DNA of 15,850 nucleotides from Anaerolineales bacterium UBA3905 (GTDB lineage Bacteria > Chloroflexota > Anaerolineae > Caldilineales > Caldilineaceae): assembly GCA_002391565.1 (NCBI GenBank), contig DGFH01000340.1, forward strand, positions 35,635 to 51,484. Reading direction: 5' to 3'. The notes under the pieces were generated by a model, which did not search any database, was not told the DNA's origin, and was given only the letters and a program-made list of their open reading frames with translations. Below are positions 6,088 through 14,181 of the stretch, piece by piece. Within the stretch, counting starts at the first letter, position 1, and every line of letters starts with the position of its first letter. The translations under genes were made by a program, and so were the position numbers.

Positions 6088-7809
6088 ATGGCTAACTTCA
6101 TGACCAGACTCGAACGATTGCTGCTGGAAAACCCGCTCGGTGAGACGGCGTTGCAATTTGCACTGGCGCAGATGGTCAGGCTGCCGGCGGGGCGCTTCAA
6201 GGTGCAGACGACAGTGGGGCTGCGGACGCCGATGCGCGACGGCGTGATGCTGGCCGCCGATCATTATGCGCCGGTCGGCATTGACAGCGGTCCCGTGGTG
6301 TTGATCCGCACACCCTATGGGCGCCGCGGGCCGGGACGTTCGCTGGCGGAGATGTACGCGTACGCCTTTGCCACGCATGGCTATCATGTGCTCAATCAGG
6401 ATGTACGCGGGCGCTTCGATTCGGAAGGAGAGTTTGTCGCCTTTATCCACGAAGCCGACGACGGTCACGATACGCTGGCGTGGCTGGCGCAACAGCCCTG
6501 GTGCAATGGCGCCGTCGGCATGTGGGGCGCCAGTTATCTTGGTTACGTCCAATGGGCCGCGGCAGCCAGCGGCGCACCGCAGCTCAAGGCGCTGGCGCCG
6601 GTCATCACCCATTCCCACCTGATGGAATACCACGAACACGGCTTCCCGCTCGATCTGCTGCTGCGCTGGATGTTCCAGATCGCAACGATGGACGACCCTG
6701 CGTTGAGCATGTGGGAGCGGATTCGCCGTCTTAATAGCGGCGCCGTGCAAGATCATTTCCTGGCGGCTGCCTTCATGCATCTGCCGATGCAAACCGCCGA
6801 TGTGCTCGCCATCGGCAAGGTTGACCCGCTCTATCGTGAGATGAGCGCCGCCGGGCCGGATCACCCGCTCTGGCGGCAGGTGGATCATCAGGGCGCAGTG
6901 GCAACCGCACCGCCGGCTCTCTTTGTCAGCGGCTGGTACGATCTCTTTCTCGATGGCTTGCTGGAAGATTACCGCGCCCAGGCGGCGGCAGGCAAAGCCC
7001 CGCGCCTGGTGGTTGGCCCCTGGCATCACATGGAGTACGGCTACATGAACATTGCCTTCACGGAGGCGTTGCACTGGTTTGGCGCGCATCTGCGCGGGGA
7101 GCCGGTTGCAGCGGACGCCAAACCGGTGCGGGTCTTCATCATGGGCGCCAACCGCTGGCGTGAGTTTGACCGGTGGCCGCCGGCCAGCCAACCACTACGC
7201 CTCTATCTGCACGGCAACGGCGCTGCCAAGACCGGGCGCCTGTTGACTGCACGGGCGCCCGCCGACAATCCTCCTGATACATACATCTACGATCCCGCTG
7301 ACCCGACGCCCAATCTCGGTGGCCCCAAACTGGCCGATGGCGCGGGCATCGTTGACAATCGCCCGCTGGAACGCCGCCGTGATGTGCTGGTCTTCTCGTC
7401 GATCCCGCTGCGGGCGGATGTGGAGTTCGCCGGCCCCGTCCAGCTCGAACTCTACGTCAAGTCGAATCTGGCGACGGCGGATTTCTTTGGTCGCCTTTGC
7501 GTCGTGGATCGCGCCGGGCGTTCGCTCAACATCTGTGACGGCAACTTCCGGCTTGAACCTGGGCGCGGGGCAATCCAACCTGACGGCACTGTACGTATTA
7601 CCATTGCCATGTCGGCCACTGCCTGCCGCGTCAAAGCCGGGCAGCGTATACGTCTGCTAGTCGCCAGCGGCGCGCATCCGCGCTTTGCGCGCAACCTGGG
7701 CGCGCCCGGCAACCAGACGCTGGCGATAACGCTGCAGCCGGCGCAACAGACCGTTTATCACGACGCTGCGCACCCATCGGCGCTGAATCTGCCAGTGCTT
7801 GCAGGTTGA
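6088..7809 (+). CDS. CocE/NonD family (X-Pro dipeptidyl-peptidase S15-like) hydrolase
   Basis: A 573-residue alpha/beta hydrolase of the CocE/NonD family, which includes cocaine esterase, glutaryl-7-ACA acylases and X-prolyl dipeptidyl peptidases. The N-terminal strand ends in MRDGVMLAADHY, and the DVRGRFDSEGEF segment at 105-116 is typical. The triad is S149 in GMWGASYLGY, D285 in SGWYDLF and H314 in GPWHHM. A C-terminal jelly-roll domain (about 345-573) follows. There is no signal peptide, so a cytosolic ester or amide hydrolase is likely; the substrate is unknown. ATG 6088 is chosen over ATG 6052 because GAGGA lies seven bases before it. The 87-base gap with a hairpin suggests it may be its own transcription unit. 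Confidence 0.94.
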   Translation: MANFMTRLERLLLENPLGETALQFALAQMVRLPAGRFKVQTTVGLRTPMRDGVMLAADHYAPVGIDSGPVVLIRTPYGRRGPGRSLAEMYAYAFATHGYHVLNQDVRGRFDSEGEFVAFIHEADDGHDTLAWLAQQPWCNGAVGMWGASYLGYVQWAAAASGAPQLKALAPVITHSHLMEYHEHGFPLDLLLRWMFQIATMDDPALSMWERIRRLNSGAVQDHFLAAAFMHLPMQTADVLAIGKVDPLYREMSAAGPDHPLWRQVDHQGAVATAPPALFVSGWYDLFLDGLLEDYRAQAAAGKAPRLVVGPWHHMEYGYMNIAFTEALHWFGAHLRGEPVAADAKPVRVFIMGANRWREFDRWPPASQPLRLYLHGNGAAKTGRLLTARAPADNPPDTYIYDPADPTPNLGGPKLADGAGIVDNRPLERRRDVLVFSSIPLRADVEFAGPVQLELYVKSNLATADFFGRLCVVDRAGRSLNICDGNFRLEPGRGAIQPDGTVRITIAMSATACRVKAGQRIRLLVASGAHPRFARNLGAPGNQTLAITLQPAQQTVYHDAAHPSALNLPVLAG

Positions 7810-7856
7810 CGTCTGGCGCCTGACGTGCACGACGCGGAACGTGTTGGAGCGAGATC

Positions 7857-7875
7857 ACGCCGCTGCGAGCGGCGT
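7857..7875. repeat. Perfect 8-bp inverted repeat, 3-base loop
   Basis: ACGCCGCT (7857-7864) and AGCGGCGT (7868-7875) are exact reverse complements separated by GCG. It lies 48 bases after the hydrolase stop and could help terminate that transcript, but no U-run follows. Confidence 0.5.
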
Positions 7876-7904
7876 CTACGGGAGCGGATGGCGGCGATGT
7901 GTAG

Positions 7905-7923
7905 CTGCGGTTCTCAACCGCAG
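7905..7923. repeat. Perfect 8-bp inverted repeat, 3-base loop, followed by ATTTCTGG
   Basis: CTGCGGTT (7905-7912) and AACCGCAG (7916-7923) are exact reverse complements around CTC. The 3' side runs into ATTTCTGG, a weak T-rich stretch. It resembles in form a dispersed palindromic element; a genome search would settle it. Confidence 0.5.
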
Positions 7924-8074
7924 ATTTCTGGCATCCGGCCATGTCACGCCAGAGGCGATGACCTACGGCGACTGTCTTTCACGATACCAGCCCTACGACT
8001 TGACGTCGACATGGTGACGCCAAGCCGCAGGGTAAATGACAGCTTTCTGTTAACCAGTTTTGGCGATTTTCCGC

Positions 8075-8080
8075 TACGAT
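8075..8080 (+). promoter_or_regulatory. Possible -10 element placing the transcript start at the sigma-factor start codon
   Basis: TACGAT (8075-8080) ends seven bases before GTG 8088, the spacing expected if transcription began at the start codon, giving a leaderless mRNA. A weak TTAACC at 8050-8055 would be a 19-base-spaced -35. No ribosome site precedes the GTG at a useful distance. Confidence 0.25.
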
Positions 8081-8087
8081 ACAGAGC

Positions 8088-8708
8088 GTGAATGTGATTC
8101 AATTGCGTCCGTCACATCAACAGGAGCCTACCACCACCAGCCTTGTGCGCCGTTGTGTCCAGGGTGACGCCAGCGCGTGGGGACAACTGGTAGCGCGCTA
8201 TGCGCGCCTGGTGCACGCCGTACCGGTGCGGCATGGCCTGGCGCCACACGAGGTCGACGATGTAGGACAGGAAGTCTTTCTGGCCTTGGCGCAAAATCTG
8301 CACACCATCGACGACCCGGAACGGCTTCCCGGCTGGCTGGTGACGACCGCGCGTCGCGTCACCTGGCGCGTGATCCAACGCCGCCGCAATGAGGAGTCGC
8401 TCGATCTTCTCACCGATCCCGGCGAGGAGGAGCGACGCACCACGCTGCCGGTGGCCACGACGCCGACGCCGGAGGACTTGCTCGCCACCTGGGGACGGCA
8501 AGAGGCTCTGGCGCAGGGTATGGCGCGTTTACAGCCGCGCTGTCGCGAATTGTTGACGCGGCTTTTCCTCGATCACGCTGAACCGAGCTACGACGACATC
8601 AGCGTAGAATTAGGGCTTCCCAAGGGTAGCATCGGGCCAACGCGCAACCGCTGTCTGCAGCAATTGCGCTCCATCCTGGAAGGGTTGGGCGTCGATGCTG
8701 ATGAATAA
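8088..8708 (+). CDS. ECF-like sigma-70 family RNA polymerase sigma factor
   Basis: A 206-residue sigma factor with only regions 2 and 4, the ECF layout. Region 2 spans about 17-100, with DDVGQEVFLALAQN at 57-70 in the core-binding helix and an Arg-rich end (WRVIQRRRNE). Region 4 spans about 138-200, with a helix-turn-helix in YDDISVELGLPKGSIGPTRNRCLQQLR. The linker (about 101-135) is acidic and Pro/Thr-rich. The start is GTG 8088; no good ribosome site precedes it, and GTG 8094 or TTG 8103 are alternatives. Downstream, after 154 bases, is a zinc-finger anti-sigma-like gene and then a TPR-CHAT gene, so its activity is probably controlled by those products. Target promoters are unknown. Confidence 0.9.
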   Translation: MNVIQLRPSHQQEPTTTSLVRRCVQGDASAWGQLVARYARLVHAVPVRHGLAPHEVDDVGQEVFLALAQNLHTIDDPERLPGWLVTTARRVTWRVIQRRRNEESLDLLTDPGEEERRTTLPVATTPTPEDLLATWGRQEALAQGMARLQPRCRELLTRLFLDHAEPSYDDISVELGLPKGSIGPTRNRCLQQLRSILEGLGVDADE

Positions 8709-8724
8709 CCCTGGACGAAAGAAC

Positions 8725-8741
8725 TTCGTGTATCATACGAA
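8725..8741. repeat. Near-perfect short palindrome between sigma-factor and anti-sigma-like genes
   Basis: TTCGT (8725-8729) pairs with ACGAA (8737-8741); a G-T position and one further pair bring the centre together. As RNA it would form a seven-pair stem with a three-base loop, 17 bases after the sigma stop. It could be an operator or an attenuating hairpin in the 154-base gap; it may also be chance. Confidence 0.3.
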
Positions 8742-8862
8742 TGACCTACGTGCACTAATGTTGTGAAAGGGGCAGGCTGCTAAGGGGAAAGATTCACTGT
8801 CGCCACCGCTGCTGTCCGCTTTACCCGTGTCGAAAAAATGGTTCGAAAACAGGAAATCCAAC

Positions 8863-9474
8863 ATGACTGTGCACGTTTCGCCTGACGAACTCCTGTCCCT
8901 GGTCTTTGACGCCGCCGAACTTTCCGCCGCTGCCGCCAGCCATCTGGCGAGCTGCGCACAGTGTCGCCAGCAGGAAGCTGAATTGCGTTTGCTGGCGACG
9001 GATCTAACGATCGCGCGTCTCAGTGAGCCAAGCCCTGAGTCTCTGACGCGCTACCAGGCTCTCTTCGATCAGGTGCAGCAGCAACCGGCGCCGTTGCAGC
9101 GCTTTGTCAATCGGCTGCGCGCCGTCCTCACTTGGGACAGCCGCCAGCAGCCCTTGCTACAGGGTGTGCGCAGCGGCGGCGCCATCGCTTATCGTCAGCT
9201 GTTCACGGCCGATGAGGTTGAGCTTGAGCTGATGGTGGAGCCAATCGGGTCATTGCGGCGTGTGGAAGGCGACTTGATCGTTGATACGGAAGCTGGCATC
9301 GGCGCGCCTGCGCTGGTGGAGTTGCTCGACAGGCACGGCGCCCCCGTCTACAGCGTCGAAACCGACGCTGATGGCATCTTCCGCTTCGAAGGTGTACACC
9401 CCGGTCGTTATCAGGCCGTGATCACCCGTGCATACGCGGCGCCGGTCGAGGTCGAGACGCTGGAGATCGTCTGA
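8863..9474 (+). CDS. Soluble zinc-finger anti-sigma-like protein with C-terminal Ig-like domain
   Basis: A 203-residue protein. Residues 27-34 form H-x3-C-x2-C (H27, C31, C34) in HLASCAQC, the core of the zinc-binding anti-sigma fold. A helical middle part (about 35-105) follows. The C-terminal part (about 140-200) reads as a carboxypeptidase-regulatory-like beta-sandwich: PALVELLDRHGAPVYSVETD, then GIFRFEGVHPGRYQ. No transmembrane helix is present, so unlike many ECF anti-sigmas it should be cytosolic. ATG 8863 has AGGA eight bases before it; a GTG at 8827 would add 12 residues and has no such site. The stop shares one base with the CHAT start (TGATG), so the two are translationally coupled. 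The anti-sigma role is inferred from motif and position. Confidence 0.8.
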   Translation: MTVHVSPDELLSLVFDAAELSAAAASHLASCAQCRQQEAELRLLATDLTIARLSEPSPESLTRYQALFDQVQQQPAPLQRFVNRLRAVLTWDSRQQPLLQGVRSGGAIAYRQLFTADEVELELMVEPIGSLRRVEGDLIVDTEAGIGAPALVELLDRHGAPVYSVETDADGIFRFEGVHPGRYQAVITRAYAAPVEVETLEIV

Positions 9475-12395
9475 TGGTCGAATCTATTTCCATGCAGGAG
9501 GCGATCCGACTGGCCGGATTGCCTCCTGTTGACGCGCTGGACACGTTGCGCAGCGCCGATCTGCTGACGCCTGCGACGGTGGCGCAGATCGTGCGTCACG
9601 CACTGGCCGCCGTTGAGCATGACGTCGGGCGCCTGGTGGAACTGGCCGCCGCCATCCATACGACGACAGGGGCGTCCGCTGCCGTAGCGCCGTGGCTGGC
9701 GTATGCACAAGCCAGGCAGTCGATGCTGCTAGGCAACCTGGATGCCGCCGAAGTGCAACTGGCGGTTGCACGCGCCGGTTGGGCAACATTGGGCGAGACG
9801 GTGCTACAGGCGCGCAGCGGGCTTGGCCTGACCCAGGTGCTTGCCATGCAAGGGCGTTTCGCCGACGCCCATGCCGTCATTGTCGCCACCATCACAGCAC
9901 TGATGCAACCCTCCGGACGCACCTCCGAACTCGATCTCCTGCTGGCTGCAGCCCGCCAGAATCTTGCCACCTTGCTCTCTTATCAAGAACGCTACCCAGA
10001 AGCTCTGGCTGTGCTTCAGGCCGTGCGCGCCGACGTAGAGCAATGGCTGACCATCTATAGCGATGAAGCGACGCAGACCGAGCTGCGCACCCTGCTTGGG
10101 CAGACCGGCATCGACATCGCCGTCTATCAAAGCTACCTGGATCGACCGGCGGATGCAGAAGCAACCTTGCGCACCGCCATCGAGCAGTTGACGGCGGCTG
10201 GCGCGCCTTATGAGCGCGGGCGGGCGTACACCAATCTGGGGCATCTCTACACGCGCACCGGGCGCTTTGCGGCGGCGTTGCCTGCCTTCGACGCCGCCAC
10301 ACTCGATCTGTTGGGCACGCGGGAAGTCGACGCCGCCACTGACCGCTGGGAGGCGGCTGACATCCTGTTCCTGGAGCAGGCTATTGCTCACCTGGCGCTC
10401 AATCTGTTGCCCGAAGCTGCCGCTGACCTGGACCGCGCCATCAGCCTCTTTGCGCAGCGCGGCCAGCAATATGAATGGGCGCAGGCGATCTACTATCGCG
10501 CGCTGCTCAACCTCCGCTCCGCCGCAGCCGAGGATGCGCGCCAGCAGCTGGCTGCCGCCGCTGCGCGCTTTGCAGAACTGGAGAACCGCTTTTGGCTGAA
10601 TCGAGTGCAGGTGGCGCAGGCGTTGGCGGCAGAGCAGACCGGCGCTTACGACGAAGCCGCCGCGCTGCTTTCCCCGTTGCTGGCCGACGCCGCCCAACCT
10701 GACATCGACGGCGCCCTGGCCTGGGATCTCAGTACGCGCGTCGAGGCGGCGCACCTGGCGTTGCGCGTCGCGCTCCAGCGCGGCGCAATTGATCAGGCGC
10801 GCAGGCTGGTTGAACGTATGTCCGACTGGCTGACGATGGCGGCGCCGGTGGATGCCTCCCAGCTCTATCCACATCTGTCACTGCAATTGCTTCATGCGCG
10901 CGGGCAGGTGGCGCGGGCGGAAGGCGACATCGTCGGCGCGCGCCGCTTTTTCGAGGCCGCAGTGACGATGTTGGAAGCCCAACGCGCTGCGTTGCCGGTC
11001 GAAGATTTCCGCACCGCCTTCCTGGCAGATAAGACCGCCCTCTATGCTGACCTGGTGTTGACCCTGCTGGCGGAGCCGGCCCCAGCGGCGGATGCCATCG
11101 CTCATGTTTTCACCGTCGTCGAGCGGGCGCGCTCGCGCGCGTTGCTAGAACGGTTGTTGGTCGCAGTCGATGCCACTGCATTGACGCCGGACTCACCCGA
11201 AGCGGTGCGCAGCGCTGCTGTGCGTGAGCAACTCACCTGGCTTTACAACCAGTTGTTGCGCGAAGGTGGCGCCAGCCGCGCCGCCGACCAGATGATCTCG
11301 GCGGAGATTCGCACGCACGAGGCGACTTTGCAGCGGCTCGAATGGCAGCTTGCACCGTGGCTGGTCGAAGCCGAACCGACTACTTTACCTGTGTTGCAAC
11401 AGATGTTGCCGTCAACCGAGCAGGCTGTCATCTATTTTTGCGCAGGCGACGAATGGCTGGCGTTTGTCGTTGCGCACGACGCTGTACAGTTGGTGCGGGG
11501 CCTTGGCGCCAATCGTCAGGTTGAAAGTGCGCTGGCTGATCTGCGCTTTCAAATGGGGCGCGTCGAGATTGGTGACGACCACGCTGTGCGTCATGCCGAA
11601 CGTTTGCTGCGTGGGGTGCGCAGCGTTTTGGGGCGTCTCTATGATCTCTTGATTGCGCCGCTAGCGGCGCACCTGCACGCGCCACAACTGCTAATCATCC
11701 CATACGGCGCCCTGCATCTGGCGCCGATTCATGCGTTGTGGGATGGGACGCACTATCTGCTGGAGCATTATGAAATTCATTATGCACCAAGCGCCAGCGT
11801 TGAGGTGTTGCGCCGCCAACGTGCGCAAGCTACACTGCCAGCCTCGCTGACCGCCTTTGCCCTGCGCGAGCCATCGATCCCACAGGCAGAGGCCGAAGTG
11901 CGCGCCGCCGCACAGCACTTTGCTCACGCCCGGCTCTTTGTTGATGATGCTGCGCAACTGGAGCAGGTGCGCGCCGCCGCTGCCAACGGCGACGTGCTGC
12001 ACTTTGCCACGCACGGCCTCTTTCGACCAGACAATCCATTTTTCTCGGCGCTCAAACTGGCGGATGGCTGGATCGATGTGCGGACAATCTACCGATTGCC
12101 GCTCCGGGCTCGTTTGGTAGTATTGAGTGCGTGTGAAAGCGGCGCCGTGCAGGTGCAGGGCGCCGATGAAGCGATCGGGTTGGTGCGTGGCTTTTTGGCG
12201 GCAGGCGCGCAGGCGCTAGTCGTTAGCCTGTGGAATGTTCACGACGCCAGCGCCGCGCAGATCATGACCGATTTCTACGCTGGCTTGATGCGGCAGCGGA
12301 TGGCGCCAGCGGCGGCGTTGCGCGGCGCGCAACGCCGTGCGATTCAGGCGGCGCGTCATCCCTATTTCTGGGCGCCATACGTGGCAATTGGCTAA
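9474..12395 (+). CDS. TPR-repeat protein with C-terminal CHAT (caspase-like) protease domain
   Basis: A 973-residue cytosolic protein without signal peptide or membrane segment. Residues about 75-510 are helical repeats; the clearest tetratricopeptide unit is GRAYTNLGHLYTRTGRFAAALPAF (249-272, quoted here as one unit in two halves: GRAYTNLGHLYT then RTGRFAAALPAF). A helical connector (about 510-700) leads to a CHAT domain at about 715-973, with IIPYGALHLAPIHAL, APSASV, the catalytic-type histidine H847 in HFATHG and cysteine C887 in LSACESG, then ALVVSLWNV. CHAT domains are clan CD cysteine peptidases related to caspases and separase. GGAG lies eight bases before ATG 9474, which overlaps the upstream stop by one base. 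The likely role is a signal-gated protease acting on a partner, perhaps the anti-sigma-like protein; substrate and trigger are not shown. Confidence 0.93.
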   Translation: MVESISMQEAIRLAGLPPVDALDTLRSADLLTPATVAQIVRHALAAVEHDVGRLVELAAAIHTTTGASAAVAPWLAYAQARQSMLLGNLDAAEVQLAVARAGWATLGETVLQARSGLGLTQVLAMQGRFADAHAVIVATITALMQPSGRTSELDLLLAAARQNLATLLSYQERYPEALAVLQAVRADVEQWLTIYSDEATQTELRTLLGQTGIDIAVYQSYLDRPADAEATLRTAIEQLTAAGAPYERGRAYTNLGHLYTRTGRFAAALPAFDAATLDLLGTREVDAATDRWEAADILFLEQAIAHLALNLLPEAAADLDRAISLFAQRGQQYEWAQAIYYRALLNLRSAAAEDARQQLAAAAARFAELENRFWLNRVQVAQALAAEQTGAYDEAAALLSPLLADAAQPDIDGALAWDLSTRVEAAHLALRVALQRGAIDQARRLVERMSDWLTMAAPVDASQLYPHLSLQLLHARGQVARAEGDIVGARRFFEAAVTMLEAQRAALPVEDFRTAFLADKTALYADLVLTLLAEPAPAADAIAHVFTVVERARSRALLERLLVAVDATALTPDSPEAVRSAAVREQLTWLYNQLLREGGASRAADQMISAEIRTHEATLQRLEWQLAPWLVEAEPTTLPVLQQMLPSTEQAVIYFCAGDEWLAFVVAHDAVQLVRGLGANRQVESALADLRFQMGRVEIGDDHAVRHAERLLRGVRSVLGRLYDLLIAPLAAHLHAPQLLIIPYGALHLAPIHALWDGTHYLLEHYEIHYAPSASVEVLRRQRAQATLPASLTAFALREPSIPQAEAEVRAAAQHFAHARLFVDDAAQLEQVRAAAANGDVLHFATHGLFRPDNPFFSALKLADGWIDVRTIYRLPLRARLVVLSACESGAVQVQGADEAIGLVRGFLAAGAQALVVSLWNVHDASAAQIMTDFYAGLMRQRMAPAAALRGAQRRAIQAARHPYFWAPYVAIG

Positions 12396-12446
12396 GGGGC
12401 GCTTGCACACCCAGACGACATTGCGGCTACATAGAGGAGGCGAACG

Positions 12447-14063
12447 ATGACACACGACCGGACACTGGCTGTCACCACCCCAGAGCGATTGGGCGACGCG
12501 CGACGGCGCACGCTCTTCATGTTGATCGCACTAGGCGCCGGGTTGATAGCAACGCTCCTGTTGATTGCCGGCGTGCAGGCCGCAGGGGCGTTGCCTGGCG
12601 GGGGCGTTCCCCCATTGCAGGGGATCACAGCGCATGACGGCGGAGGCGAGGAGCATGACAACGAGCGCGAGGTGCATGGTCAGTTGCTGGCGCCGGTCAC
12701 GTCGTTTGTAGGCGAATGGGTGCTTGCCATTGACAACGCCAAACAGATCACGATTGTCTTGACCAGCACCACCGATGTAGGCAAGTTCAAGAATCAATTG
12801 CCGATTCCCGGCGACTGGCTGGAGGCTGAGGGGCGCGTGCTGGCTGATGGCCGGTTGGAGGCGCGTAAAGTGCGTCCGGACGACTTCGAAGCTAATGAGG
12901 TGATTGTCCGGCTGAAGCCAGGTGAAAACCCTGCAGCGTTGGCGGCAAGTTACGAGATGACAGTGAGCGCCGTACTCTCTTCAGCCAACATTTATCTTTT
13001 CTCCACGAAGGATGACGAAGAGACTGAGGTCGGCAAACTCAGCGCTGATCCACGCGTGGCGTGGGCCGAGATTAACTGGGTGAGTCGCGTGCCCACTGGT
13101 GATCCCTATCGCACGTGGAAGTGGGGCGAAACCGATGCCAGTGGTTACATCAATCAACATGCGTTTGCACAGGTCAATCTGGCGCCCGCCCGGGCGAAGG
13201 TGAGCGGCGCCGGGGTGACAGTGGCGATTCTCGACACCGGTCTCGATCTGCAACACCCGGTCTTTGTCGATCGTCTGAGGCTCCTGCCGAATAGTGATAT
13301 GATCTCTGACACCAACAGCCCTGACGACATCGGGCCTGGGTTGGCGTGGGGGCACGGTACGCACGTGGCGGGGATTATCAACGGCATCGCTCCTAACGCC
13401 ACGCTCATGCCGATCCGCGTGTTGGACAGCCAGGGACGCGGCAACACCTTTGTGTTGGCCTATGCGATCGAGACGGCTGTCGCGAACGGCGCCGATGTCA
13501 TTAACCTGAGTCTTGGCGCCGATTGTGGTTCGCGGGTGCTCAGTGAGGCGGTGCAATCTGCGATTGCTGCTGGCGTCGTGATTGTCGCAGCGGCGGGGAA
13601 CGACAATAGCAATGCGCCGCAATGTCCAGCCAGCCTCCCGGGGGTGCTGGCCGTTGCAGCCGTCACCGAGACGCGAGAGCGCACAACGTGGTCGAACTAT
13701 GGCGATTGGGTCAGTCTGGCGGCGCCTGGCGAGGGCATCACCTCCACCTTTCCTGTTGGCGTGGGCGCCGAAACGGAGGCCACGCCCGGCTATGCGGTGT
13801 GGAGTGGCACGTCGATGGCAACGCCCTTTGCGGCCGGCGCAGCGGCATTGGCAGTGGAATATGCCTCCAGAGACGCAGAATCCATGACCGCAACCGACAT
13901 GTTACTGCTGCGCAGCGATGACATCTCGGCGATCAACCCGCTGCCAGTTGGACGCCACCTTAATATCGGCGCTGCCGTCGATGGGTTGCCGACTGAGCCA
14001 GAACCGACGCCAGCGCCGACGCCGAACACGATACAAATCTTCTTGCCCACTGTGACGGGGTAA
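12447..14063 (+). CDS. Secreted or membrane-anchored S8 (subtilisin-family) serine protease
   Basis: A 538-residue subtilase exported through an N-terminal hydrophobic segment (about 22-47, possible cleavage after VQA). Residues about 76-148 resemble the DUF5666-like modules of the next gene. An I9-like propeptide follows (about 150-212, from EVIVRLKPG to AWAEINW). The catalytic domain has D263 in AILDTGLDLQHP, H303 in GHGTHVAG, N385 in AAAGNDN and S456 in SGTSMATP. A Pro/Thr/Glu-rich linker (515-527) precedes the terminal IFLPTVTG. AGAGGAGG six bases before the ATG is the strongest ribosome site in the window, predicting high translation. It starts 51 bases after the CHAT gene and is probably in the same operon. 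The substrate is unknown. Confidence 0.95.
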   Translation: MTHDRTLAVTTPERLGDARRRTLFMLIALGAGLIATLLLIAGVQAAGALPGGGVPPLQGITAHDGGGEEHDNEREVHGQLLAPVTSFVGEWVLAIDNAKQITIVLTSTTDVGKFKNQLPIPGDWLEAEGRVLADGRLEARKVRPDDFEANEVIVRLKPGENPAALAASYEMTVSAVLSSANIYLFSTKDDEETEVGKLSADPRVAWAEINWVSRVPTGDPYRTWKWGETDASGYINQHAFAQVNLAPARAKVSGAGVTVAILDTGLDLQHPVFVDRLRLLPNSDMISDTNSPDDIGPGLAWGHGTHVAGIINGIAPNATLMPIRVLDSQGRGNTFVLAYAIETAVANGADVINLSLGADCGSRVLSEAVQSAIAAGVVIVAAAGNDNSNAPQCPASLPGVLAVAAVTETRERTTWSNYGDWVSLAAPGEGITSTFPVGVGAETEATPGYAVWSGTSMATPFAAGAAALAVEYASRDAESMTATDMLLLRSDDISAINPLPVGRHLNIGAAVDGLPTEPEPTPAPTPNTIQIFLPTVTG

Positions 14064-14071
14064 GAGCGTCT

Positions 14072-14093
14072 GCAACGGATGTATTTTCGTTGC
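14072..14093. repeat. Short inverted repeat after the subtilase stop
   Basis: GCAACG (14072-14077) and CGTTGC (14088-14093) flank a ten-base loop, nine bases after the subtilase TAA. CTCTATCC follows, without a U-run. It is a weak terminator candidate. Confidence 0.3.
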
Positions 14094-14111
14094 CTCTATC
14101 CGCATCTATTG

Positions 14112-14153
14112 GGTTGTGAGCAATGGATGACGATCACCTTGCTCCTGGCAACC
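14112..14153. repeat. Long imperfect hairpin in the leader of the DUF5666-repeat gene
   Basis: GGTTG (14112-14116) pairs with CAACC (14149-14153), and GAGCAA (14118-14123) pairs with TTGCTC (14139-14144), leaving a 1x4 internal loop and a 15-base apical loop. It ends 28 bases before the start codon, within the leader or intergenic mRNA, and could affect read-through from the subtilase or mRNA stability. Confidence 0.35.
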
Positions 14154-14181
14154 GACGCAAATCATGACTGACGAGGGAAAT

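Larger units (their letters stand above)
7810..8087. other. Intergenic region with two compact hairpins, no convincing gene
   Basis: Two overlapping short frames (7799-8017 and 7825-8091) have no ribosome site and Arg/Cys-rich translations, so I do not call genes. The left part holds two perfect hairpins, listed separately. The right part, from about 8030, is AT-richer than its surroundings and probably carries the promoter of the sigma-factor gene. Confidence 0.6.

Noticed and set aside
5722..7191. Minus-strand open frame of 489 codons across the YhhN and CocE genes
   Set aside because: It spans two well-supported sense genes and the gap between them; its translation is His/Arg/Gln-rich with no recognisable motif.
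7799..8091. Two overlapping short plus-strand frames between the hydrolase and sigma genes
   Set aside because: Neither has a ribosome site; the translations are Arg/Cys-rich without domains and run through the two hairpins.
9804..10874. Minus-strand open frame of 356 codons within the CHAT gene
   Set aside because: It is antisense to the TPR region, and its composition is typical of a shadow frame.
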